This document shows, piece by piece, positions 57,790-64,000 of a DNA stretch of 64,000 nt. The notes under the pieces were generated by a model, which was not told the origin of the DNA, searched no databases, and saw nothing but the letters and a program-made list of their open reading frames with translations. The stretch is taken from the NCBI RefSeq assembly GCF_013415325.1, contig NZ_JACBYE010000010.1, positions 1-64,000 of the forward strand, given 5' to 3'. The position numbers were made by a program, and so were the translations under genes. The stretch's first letter is position 1, and each line of letters starts with the position of its first letter. Source of the DNA: Sanguibacter inulinus (GTDB lineage: Bacteria > Actinomycetota > Actinomycetes > Actinomycetales > Cellulomonadaceae).

Positions 57790-58583
57790 CCGCGCTCGAG
57801 GTCCGTGACCTGACCGTCCGCACGTCCGGTGGGCGCACCCTGCTCGACGCCGTGAGCTGGGAGGTGCCCTTCGGCGGACGCCTCGGGATCATCGGCGAGT
57901 CCGGCTCGGGCAAGTCGCTCACCGCAGCCGCGATCCTCGGGCTGCTGCCCGAGGGCATGACCGCCACAGGCCAGGTGCTGCTCGACGGGCGCGACCTGCT
58001 GACCCTCGGCGAGCGGGCCCTGCGCTCGGTCCGCGGCGCCCAGGTCGCCACGGTGTTCCAGGAGCCGCTCACGGCCCTCGACCCGCTGATGACCGTCGGT
58101 CGGCAGATCGCCGGACCCCTGCGCCTGCACCGCGGAGCCTCCCGGACGAAGGTCCGCGAGCTCGCCGCCGACCTCTGCAGGCTCGTACGGCTCGACGACA
58201 CCGAGCGCATCCTCGGCTCCTACCCGTGGCAGCTCTCGGGCGGTCAGCGCCAGCGCGTCAGCATCGCGATGGCCCTGGCCTGCGAGCCGCGGGTGCTGCT
58301 CGCCGACGAGCCGACGACGGCCCTCGACGTCACCGTCCAGGCCGAGATCCTCGACCTGCTCGACGAGCTGATCGAACGGACGGGCACGACGCTCGTCTTC
58401 GTCTCGCACGACCTCCCCGTCGTCGCCCGGGTCGCCCGCGACCTCGTCGTCATGCGCTCAGGGCAGGTGGTCGAGGCGACGACTGTCGCGCAGGCCCTCG
58501 ACGCGCCCGCTCACCCGTACACGCGCCAGCTGCTCGCCGCCGCGCGCGCCGTCAGCCGGCTCCCTCAGGAGGACGAGCGATGA
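57786..58583 (+). CDS. dppD: ABC transporter ATP-binding protein, DppD type
   Basis: 265 residues. Walker A GESGSGKS, Q-loop FQEPLTALDP, signature LSGGQRQR, Walker B LLADEPTTALD, and switch His in VSHD. Shorter than usual DppD (about 320) because it lacks the C-terminal oligopeptide-transporter extension with its iron-sulfur Cys motif. Overlaps dppC and dppF by ATGA. Confidence 0.9.
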   Translation: MTALEVRDLTVRTSGGRTLLDAVSWEVPFGGRLGIIGESGSGKSLTAAAILGLLPEGMTATGQVLLDGRDLLTLGERALRSVRGAQVATVFQEPLTALDPLMTVGRQIAGPLRLHRGASRTKVRELAADLCRLVRLDDTERILGSYPWQLSGGQRQRVSIAMALACEPRVLLADEPTTALDVTVQAEILDLLDELIERTGTTLVFVSHDLPVVARVARDLVVMRSGQVVEATTVAQALDAPAHPYTRQLLAAARAVSRLPQEDER

Positions 58584-59458
58584 CCGAGAAGACCCCGGGC
58601 GGTGTCGATCGCGCAGCCGGTGCACCTCTCACGACGGGCGCCGCCGCACCAGGAGACCAGAGGGCATCGTCCGATGTCGCCGCGACGAGCGCCCCGCTCC
58701 TCGCGCTGCACGGCGTCAGCCGTGAGTTCGGCGGACGCGGTCGCACGACGACGGCCCTCGACGGCGTGGACATCGCCGTGCACGAGGGGCGCAGCGTCGG
58801 GATCGTGGGGGAGTCCGGTGCCGGGAAGTCCACGCTGCTGCGGCTCCTGCTCGGCCTCGACACGCCCACCTCGGGTCAGGTCAGCTACCGCGGGCAGACG
58901 CTCGACCGTCGCGACAGGGCCCTCCTCAAGCGTTTCCGCCGCGAGGTGCAGGTCGTGCTCCAGGACCCCCGCTCCTCCCTAGACCCGCGCATGACCGTCG
59001 CGCAGATCGTCGCCGAGCCGCTCCAGTCGCTGCGCATCGGCGCAGACCAGCGCGAGCGCTCCGCCCGCGTCGACGAGGTGCTCGGCTGGGTCGGCCTCGA
59101 CGCCGACGCGCGACGCAAGTACCCCGCGCAGTTCTCCGGCGGGCAGCGTCAGCGCATCGCGATCGCGCGGGCCCTGGCGCCGTCGCCGAAGGTGCTCGTC
59201 GGCGACGAGCCCGTGAGCGCCCTCGACGTGTCGGTCCGGCAGCAGATCATGGAGCTGCTCGCCCGCCTGCGCACCGAGCTCGGCCTCACCCTCGTCCTCG
59301 TCAGCCACGACGTCGCGATCGTCGGGCAGCTCTGCGAGGAGACCGTCGTGCTGCGCGGCGGACGCGTCGAGGAGGCCGGGCAGACCCGCCAGGTCCTCAC
59401 CCGACCGACGTCGCCGTACACGCGGGCGCTGCTCGACGCGGTCCCGACGCTGGGCTGA
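58580..59458 (+). CDS. dppF: ABC transporter ATP-binding protein, DppF type
   Basis: 292 residues. A 40-residue disordered N-terminus precedes Walker A GESGAGKST, Q-loop LQDPRSSLDPR, signature FSGGQRQR, Walker B LVGDEPVSALD and VSHD. Last gene of the importer operon. It converges on the HAD hydrolase gene across 179 bp that contain two similar palindromes but no clear terminator. Confidence 0.9.
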   Translation: MTEKTPGGVDRAAGAPLTTGAAAPGDQRASSDVAATSAPLLALHGVSREFGGRGRTTTALDGVDIAVHEGRSVGIVGESGAGKSTLLRLLLGLDTPTSGQVSYRGQTLDRRDRALLKRFRREVQVVLQDPRSSLDPRMTVAQIVAEPLQSLRIGADQRERSARVDEVLGWVGLDADARRKYPAQFSGGQRQRIAIARALAPSPKVLVGDEPVSALDVSVRQQIMELLARLRTELGLTLVLVSHDVAIVGQLCEETVVLRGGRVEEAGQTRQVLTRPTSPYTRALLDAVPTLG

Positions 59459-59509
59459 GCCGCGGCACCGGTGCCGTCGAGCTCGGCTCTCGTCATGTCC
59501 CATGTCCTG

Positions 59510-59558
59510 TGGCGACTCTGGTCGTCACTAACGCCCGTTGTGGCGACCAGGCTCGCCA
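59510..59558. repeat. Pair of related 18-bp palindromes, 31 bp apart
   Basis: TGGCGAC-TCTG-GTCGTCA (59510-59527) and TGGCGA-CCAGGC-TCGCCA (59541-59558) share TGTGGCGAC at their left ends and are both inverted repeats. Start-to-start spacing is 31 bp, about three helical turns, as for tandem repressor sites. They lie between two convergent genes, where no promoter was expected. Confidence 0.55.
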
Positions 59559-59637
59559 TAGTGGTTCGTGGTGAGGGCTCGATGACACAGCGACTCGTGC
59601 CTCTGGAGGGTGACCGAAAGCCGAGGGACGGTCCCGC

Positions 59638-60456
59638 TCAGCGCAGCCCGAGCTTGGCGAAGACCGCGGCCAGCCCCGCCTCGAGGGGAGGTGCGGCGAC
59701 CAGGTCTGCGGCGTCGAGGACCCGCTGGTGCGAGCCCTCGATGGCGACGGCGACATCGGCGAGCTGGAGCATCTCCACGTCGTTGATGCCGTCGCCGAAG
59801 GCGACGATCGTGTCGTCGTGCGCCCCGAGATGCTCGACGACTGCGCGGATGCCGACGGCCTTGTGCACGTCGAGCAGGTGGATCTCCCCGCTGTGGTCGT
59901 CGGCGTGCGGGAGCGACGTGGGCACGTGCCCCAGCCCGGTGCCGACGGCGTCGAGGACGGCCGCCGCGGTCCAGGCCGACTCGAGATAGGTCGCCTTGGC
60001 GAAGGACGTCTGCGACAGGTCGTCGCGGACCGTGACCATGTCGAGGAAGTCGACGGTCCCGTCGGGTCCGCCGGGCGCTGTGAGCAGCGCCCGGAGCCTG
60101 TCGGGCACACCAGGGCGCGCGTACACACCGTCGGGCGCCTCCAGCACGTAGGCCGCACCGCTGTCGTCGAGGGCGGCCAGCACCCGCGCGGCGAGGTCGT
60201 CGGGCATCCGGCGGTCGACCAGCACGGTGCCCCCGACCTCGACGTAGCACCCGGCCGACGCGACGATCCCGTCGAAGCCGATGTCGAGGATCCCGCGCGG
60301 GAGCATCCCGGCGGACCGCCCCGTGCACAGCAGCACCCTGTGGCCGGCTGCGCGGGCAGCCACGACAGCCTCTTCGTGGGCAGTCGGGACCGCGCCGTGG
60401 TGGGCGTAGGTGCCGTCGATGTCGACGAAGACGAGCCTGCGGTCAGAGGTGCTCAT
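59638..60456 (-). CDS. HAD-superfamily (Cof-type) sugar-phosphate phosphatase
   Basis: 272 residues, class IIB cap. HAD motif I is [12 protein letters not shown], motif [10 protein letters not shown], and motif [13 protein letters not shown]. It dephosphorylates small metabolites; the substrate is unknown. Its ATG overlaps the cds1 stop (ATGA), so the two are cotranscribed. Confidence 0.87.
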   Translation of the reverse strand: MSTSDRRLVFVDIDGTYAHHGAVPTAHEEAVVAARAAGHRVLLCTGRSAGMLPRGILDIGFDGIVASAGCYVEVGGTVLVDRRMPDDLAARVLAALDDSGAAYVLEAPDGVYARPGVPDRLRALLTAPGGPDGTVDFLDMVTVRDDLSQTSFAKATYLESAWTAAAVLDAVGTGLGHVPTSLPHADDHSGEIHLLDVHKAVGIRAVVEHLGAHDDTIVAFGDGINDVEMLQLADVAVAIEGSHQRVLDAADLVAAPPLEAGLAAVFAKLGLR

Positions 60457-61670
60457 CGCGCGTCACCGCTCCGGATCGCAGGGACGGCTCCTGGACCGCC
60501 TGCGGGACCCGCGCCGTCCGGTCCGCTGGGCGTGGCGGCGCGGTCGTCGCGCCCCGAGCCTTGGGTGCTCGTCTCTCGCCCAGCCGGAAGACCCTCGTCC
60601 CACACCCCGCTCGCGAGGAACGCGTCCATCCGCTCCAGGTGCGGGGCGAGGTCGAAGCCCTGCGCCGCGACCCACGCGTCGTCGTAGTAGGTGCCTGCGT
60701 AGCGCGCCCCGCCGTCGCAGAGCAGCGTGACGACGCTGCCCGTCTCGCCGGCCGCGAGCATCCGCGCCACGAGCTGGAAAGCCCCCACGAGGTTGGTCCC
60801 CGTCGACCCACCGGCCCAGTACGTGGTGCGCTCACGGAGCAGCCGGATGGCGGCGAGCGAGGCCGCGTCGGGCACAGGGATCATCTCGTCGACGACCTCC
60901 GGGACGAAGGACGGCTCGACCCGCGGTCGGCCGATCCCCTCGATGCGGCTCGAGGCGGTGGTGGTGTGGTCAGGGCGCCCGGTGCTCCAGCCGCCGTAGA
61001 AGGCCGACCCCTCGGGGTCGACGACGGCGACGCGGGTCGCGTGCCGCTGGTACCGCACGTAGCGCCCGAAGGTCGCGCTCGTCCCGCCGGTCCCGGCACC
61101 GACGACCACCCAGGCGGGCACAGGGTGCCGCTCGGCCGAGAGCTGCTGGAAGGTGCTCTCGGCGATGTTGTTGTTGCTGCGCCAGTCTGTCGCGCGCTCG
61201 GCGAGCGTGAACTGGTCGAGGTAGTACCCGCCGCACTCCCGGGCCAGGCGGGCGGCCTCGTCGTCCATGCACGCCGGGTCGTCGACGAGGTGGCAGCGCC
61301 CGCCGTAGAACTCGATGCGAGCGATCTTCTCGGCGCTCGTCCCGCGGGGGATCACCGCGACGAGGTCGAGGCCGAGCATCCGCGCGAAGTACGCCTCGGA
61401 CACCGCCGTCGAGCCGCTCGACGCCTCGACGAGCGTCGTGCCCTCGTGGATGCGACCGTTCACCAGGCCGTAGAGGATGAGCGAACGCGCGAGACGGTGC
61501 TTGAGCGACCCTGTCGGGTGCATCGACTCGTCCTTGAGGTACAGGTCGATGCCCCACTCAGCAGGCAGGGGGAACACGAGCAGGTGGGTGTCGGCGCTCC
61601 GGGTCGCGTCGGCCTCGAGCAGCCGCACCGCCTCGCTGGTCCACGTGCGCGCGCTGTCGTCGCCTGTCAC
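60453..61670 (-). CDS. cds1: PLP-dependent cysteine desulfhydrase / cysteine synthase family (Cds1-like)
   Basis: 405 residues. The PLP Lys is in [13 protein letters not shown], the cofactor-phosphate loop is [14 protein letters not shown], and the substrate loop [24 protein letters not shown] at the N-terminus and the C-terminal layout match the mycobacterial Cds1 group, which releases sulfide and pyruvate from L-cysteine. The last 45 residues are a low-complexity Gly/Pro/Asp tail. GTG 61670 has GGAGG upstream. Its position near the importer with the Cys-rich leader supports a shared link to cysteine or sulfur supply. Confidence 0.85.
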   Translation of the reverse strand: MTGDDSARTWTSEAVRLLEADATRSADTHLLVFPLPAEWGIDLYLKDESMHPTGSLKHRLARSLILYGLVNGRIHEGTTLVEASSGSTAVSEAYFARMLGLDLVAVIPRGTSAEKIARIEFYGGRCHLVDDPACMDDEAARLARECGGYYLDQFTLAERATDWRSNNNIAESTFQQLSAERHPVPAWVVVGAGTGGTSATFGRYVRYQRHATRVAVVDPEGSAFYGGWSTGRPDHTTTASSRIEGIGRPRVEPSFVPEVVDEMIPVPDAASLAAIRLLRERTTYWAGGSTGTNLVGAFQLVARMLAAGETGSVVTLLCDGGARYAGTYYDDAWVAAQGFDLAPHLERMDAFLASGVWDEGLPAGRETSTQGSGRDDRAATPSGPDGAGPAGGPGAVPAIRSGDAR

Positions 61671-61843
61671 CGTCTGTGCCTCCTACCGCCTGTGCTGCCT
61701 GGTGTGCCGCACCTATCCTCACACCTGCGCGCCTCGCGCCGGGCCGGGGACCGTTCCCCGACAGCGCCAGATCATTGGCGGCCCCGGCCCGCCGGCGCCG
61801 TCTGCAGCTCCGGCTCCGGCTCAGGTTCTTGCTCCGGCTCCGG

Positions 61844-61911
61844 CGAGATCGTGACGTCGGAGCGAGATCGTGACGTGCAGGGCCCGATCTCGCTCCGACG
61901 TCACGATCTCG
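61844..61911. repeat. Perfect 27-bp inverted repeat
   Basis: Arms 61844-61870 and 61885-61911 are exact reverse complements with a 14-nt loop. Each arm contains GAGATCGTGACGTC and GGAGCGAGATCG, so CGAGATCGTGACGT is also directly repeated at 61844 and 61863. It could terminate transcription, but lies between divergent genes. Confidence 0.92.
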
Positions 61912-61952
61912 GCGTCCGGCGTCCGGCGTCCGGCGTCCGGCGTCCGGCGTCC
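61911..61952 (+). repeat. GGCGTCC tandem repeat (6 copies)
   Basis: Six perfect GGCGTCC units followed by a degenerate GGCATCT. Directly abuts the 27-bp inverted repeat and sits 52 bp before the -10 box of the next gene. Confidence 0.92.
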
Positions 61953-62003
61953 GGCATCTCGGGGTCCCGGGATCTCAGAGCCGCGGGCGGGGGCTGCCGT
62001 GGA

Positions 62004-62009
62004 TAGGGT
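62004..62009 (+). promoter_or_regulatory. -10 box for leaderless membrane protein mRNA
   Basis: TAGGGT, 7 nt before GTG 62017; no Shine-Dalgarno sequence. Confidence 0.5.
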
Positions 62010-62016
62010 TTCTCGT

Positions 62017-62511
62017 GTGACGGACGGGCGACGGGACGAGCTGCGCCGGACCTATCTGAGCCTGGGGTCCGGTGAGCTCGTGGCTGCGGCAGTGTTCGCC
62101 GGGGTCGCGACCACCGCCGTCGTCCCGCGTCTCGGCGATCCCGATGACAGGTTCGCGCTCTGGTCGGCGCTGATACCGCTGCTGGTGGTCCTCGTGCAGG
62201 CCGGCCTCTACTGGCTGGCCGCCCGGACGTGGGTCTGCCGGAGGACGATGCCCGCAGGGCTCGCCGCGGTCTACAGCGTCTTCCGTGTCCTCGACCCTGT
62301 GCTCCTCGTGGTGGGACTCGTCGGGATGCTGGTCTGGTGGCCGTCAGCCCCCTGGGCTGCGGTCCTCGTCCTGGGGGCGTGGTCCTTCGGGGTCGTCGAG
62401 TACGTCAACTACTTCGTCGTGCGGTTGGCGTACCCCCTGGCTGAGACCAGGAAGATCGCCGAACGGCGGGTACCTCGCCTGATCACCGACCTCCGGGCGG
62501 CGCGGCAGTGA
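62017..62511 (+). CDS. Four-helix membrane protein of unknown function
   Basis: 164 residues. Four predicted transmembrane helices (about 20-37, 46-66, 80-104, 108-130) with a short basic C-terminal tail (ETRKIAERRVPRLITDLRAA). I do not recognise a named family. GTG 62017 is chosen because it sits 7 nt after TAGGGT and gives the MTDGRRDELRRTY start preceding helix 1. Flanked by the repeat cluster upstream and a convergent SUKH-like gene downstream. Confidence 0.75.
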   Translation: MTDGRRDELRRTYLSLGSGELVAAAVFAGVATTAVVPRLGDPDDRFALWSALIPLLVVLVQAGLYWLAARTWVCRRTMPAGLAAVYSVFRVLDPVLLVVGLVGMLVWWPSAPWAAVLVLGAWSFGVVEYVNYFVVRLAYPLAETRKIAERRVPRLITDLRAARQ

Positions 62512-62711
62512 CGCGCTGCGACCGGCTGGCTGGGTCGATGGCCCGGCGGCCGGGCAGCACCGAGCCCCCCTGCGGAGGACCGGCTGACGCAGGACGACAG
62601 CTTTCTCGAGGTGATCGCCGAGGCCTGGCCCCGGTGGGATGCTGAGAACGAGTACGACACGCAGGTCTTCACCGACGACTCTGACGCGCCGGGGGCACCT
62701 GCCTCGGCTGG

Positions 62712-63257
62712 TCACAGCCTGACGGCGGGCAAGGGCTCGACGTCGTGGTCGCGTGGACCGAACAGGGCGTCGGCGCTGGCGCTGAGCTGCCCGAGAGCCT
62801 CGACGAGAGATCCCCCGAGGTGGTGGAGGGAGTCGAGCGACCGCGACTCCCAGACCGGGAGCTCGCCGTCGGCACCGCGGGACCCGGTGTCCCAGAGCAG
62901 CGCGTCGCCGTTCTCGCTCCAGGCGAAGACGCAGAGGTCGGCGGCGAGCTCCCAGCTGCCGTCCGGCTCGACCATCCAGTCGAAGTCCTCGCGCCGGCCG
63001 TCGTCGTAGGTCGCGGCGAAGCGGCGCGTGAGCTCGGCTGCTCGGCCCTGCCAGCTGTCGGCGAAGCCGGGCAGGAGCGGCGGGTAGACCAGCCAGAGAC
63101 CGAAGGTCCTGCCCCACCCGACCCGTCGGACGAGGTCACTGTAGGACGGCGGGAAGCCGCCACCGTCGGCGAACCGGTACCGGTCCAGCAGGTCGAGGTC
63201 GACGTGGGCGAGCGTCGGCTCGCCGAGGCACCTGAGCTCGCTGAGAGGGCTGGCCAT
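62712..63257 (-). CDS. SMI1/KNR4 (SUKH superfamily) protein
   Basis: 181 residues. The SUKH signature is visible in GGFPPSYSDLVRRVGWGRTFGLW and in VFAWSENGDALLWD. SUKH proteins often act as immunity proteins against secreted nuclease toxins, but no toxin gene is adjacent. ATG 63257 lies 7 nt after a TACCTT box, consistent with leaderless transcription. The 200 bp to its left hold only coding-like debris. Confidence 0.8.
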   Translation of the reverse strand: MASPLSELRCLGEPTLAHVDLDLLDRYRFADGGGFPPSYSDLVRRVGWGRTFGLWLVYPPLLPGFADSWQGRAAELTRRFAATYDDGRREDFDWMVEPDGSWELAADLCVFAWSENGDALLWDTGSRGADGELPVWESRSLDSLHHLGGSLVEALGQLSASADALFGPRDHDVEPLPAVRL

Positions 63258-63264
63258 GACGGTC

Positions 63265-63270
63265 AAGGTA
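63265..63270 (-). promoter_or_regulatory. -10 box for leaderless SUKH mRNA
   Basis: TACCTT on the minus strand, 7 nt before ATG 63257. Confidence 0.45.
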
Positions 63271-63291
63271 CTGCACGGAGGTCTCAGGACG

Positions 63292-63339
63292 CGCCGAGGG
63301 CGCCGCCCCGTCCTCTCGGACAGGTCGGCGCCCTCGGCG
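63292..63339 (-). terminator. Hairpin terminator of RNase J gene
   Basis: Perfect 14-bp arms (63292-63305 and 63326-63339, CGCCGAGGGCGCCG type) with a 20-nt loop, about 50 nt after the RNase J stop. No U tract. It lies just upstream of the SUKH promoter and insulates it. Confidence 0.75.
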
Positions 63340-63389
63340 TCGTGCGGCTCCGTCAGACGGGGCCAGGTCGTGCTCGGTGGAGCCTCAGC

Positions 63390-64000
63390 TCACGCGTCGA
63401 CGACGATCGCGTTGACGAGCGGCTCGCGGCGGTACTTGCGCTGGAGCCAGCGCGAGACGGCCTTGGCGATGGTCGCCTCGAGGCGGTCGATGTCGCCGAC
63501 GTCCTTCTTGGGGATCTGCGCGAGGGCCTTCTCGATCTCGACGACAGCGTCGTCGAAGGTGTGCCCGTCGTGCACGAACCCGCGGGTGATGAACTCGGGG
63601 GTCTCGGCCATGACGCCGAGGTCGAGGTCGACGAGCGCGAGGACCGTGACGATGCCCTTGGAGCCGAGCGCTCGGCGCTCGGCGAGGGTGTCCTCGGTCG
63701 CGGTGCCCACAGTCTGGCCGTCGACGTACACGTAGCCCGCGGGGACCTTGCCGACGACCGAGAGCTTGCCCTTGAAGAGGTCGACGACCGTGCCGTCCTG
63801 GGCGATGACCACGTTGTTCGAGGGCACGCCGGTCTTCTCGGCCAGGGCGCCGTTGGCGCGCAGGTGCTTCGACTCGCCGTGGATCGGCATGACGTTGCGG
63901 GGCTTGACGATGTTGTAGCAGTACACGAGCTCGCCGGCGGAGGCGTGGCCCGAGACGTGGACCTTCGCGTTGCCCTTGTGCACGATGGTCGCGCCGAGGT
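63390..64000 (-). CDS. rnj: Ribonuclease J, C-terminal part (gene runs off the window)
   Basis: The last 203 residues are present; the 5' part lies beyond 64000 and the frame is open at the edge. The sequence VHKGNAKVHVSGHASAGEL and NVMPIHGESKHLRANG carries the conserved metallo-beta-lactamase/beta-CASP His residues of RNase J, followed by its C-terminal domain (AETPEFITRGFVHD, SRWLQRKYRREPLV). RNase J is an exo/endoribonuclease in mRNA decay and rRNA maturation. Confidence 0.93.
   Translation of the reverse strand, partial: LGATIVHKGNAKVHVSGHASAGELVYCYNIVKPRNVMPIHGESKHLRANGALAEKTGVPSNNVVIAQDGTVVDLFKGKLSVVGKVPAGYVYVDGQTVGTATEDTLAERRALGSKGIVTVLALVDLDLGVMAETPEFITRGFVHDGHTFDDAVVEIEKALAQIPKKDVGDIDRLEATIAKAVSRWLQRKYRREPLVNAIVVDA

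Larger units (their letters stand above)
61671..62016. other. Intergenic region with repeats between cds1 and membrane protein gene
   Basis: 346 bp without a gene. From left: the cds1 leader; GCTCCG-type hexamer repeats (61805-61845); a perfect 27-bp inverted repeat (61844-61911); GGCGTCC tandem repeats (61911-61952); and the promoter of the gene at 62017. Confidence 0.8.

Noticed and set aside
62575-62711. Coding-like plus-strand stretch (EAWPRWDAENEYDTQVFTDD)
   Set aside because: It has GGAGG upstream but no ATG/GTG at proper spacing, and continues antisense into the SUKH gene. It might be a gene fragment but cannot be supported.

Overview
The window is a very GC-rich, gene-dense chromosomal segment of an actinobacterium. 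The strongest clue is an FHA / PP2C / FHA / PknB-type kinase / giant Fn3 / MoxR / DUF58 / transglutaminase-like gene run. RNase J, PadR-HAAS, class E-type sortase anchoring and many leaderless-looking promoters (TANNNT 6-8 nt before the start codon) agree with this. Chemoreceptors imply motility, and sugar uptake plus an acetylxylan esterase suggest a plant-polymer user. A Micrococcales member near Cellulomonas/Sanguibacter is my inference, not a proven placement.

Layout. 1-3.7 kb: CE7 acetyl esterase, an ANTAR-like protein and a PAS/GAF/SpoIIE phosphatase. 4-20 kb: one nearly gap-free operon for an envelope phospho-signalling system, whose kinase, 2052-residue Fn3/Ig protein and transglutaminase-like protein are membrane anchored. 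The transglutaminase-like domain has lost its Cys/His/Asp triad. 20-22.2 kb: a sortase-type DUF3494 surface protein and a PadR/HAAS pair. 22.3-30 kb: TetR regulator, Lpl-type sugar ABC importer and two MFS transporters, with a candidate TetR operator between the importer and the first MFS gene. 30-31.2 kb: an orphan serine recombinase and a small secreted four-cysteine protein.

31.5-47 kb is the L-rhamnose region: a LacI-type regulator, a Gfo/Idh oxidoreductase, rhaM, and the rhaI-rhaEW-rhaB operon. rhaM and rhaI start behind near-identical promoter/operator modules but lie 7 kb apart. Between them are a nucleotide-binding protein, a K+ channel, an acetyltransferase, a PEP-mutase family enzyme, an Ada-AlkA DNA repair fusion and a toxin-antitoxin-like pair bracketed by perfect 32-bp direct repeats. 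A perfect 8-bp tandem repeat (12 copies) sits between rhaEW and rhaB.

47-54 kb: a VOC-GNAT fusion and three chemoreceptors (two soluble GAF-GAF types and one membrane type), each with an upstream sigma-28/WhiG-like promoter. A dense GAGGTCGCAC repeat block lies between two of them. 54-61.7 kb: a five-gene peptide-type ABC importer preceded by a short ORF ending in a Cys cluster (candidate cysteine attenuator), then convergent HAD and Cds1-like cysteine desulfhydrase genes. 61.7-64 kb: a 27-bp perfect inverted repeat with GGCGTCC tandem repeats, a membrane protein, a SUKH/SMI1-like protein and the 3' part of RNase J.

No rRNA, tRNA, CRISPR array or insertion sequence was seen. Many long antisense reading frames are GC-driven shadows and were left out.
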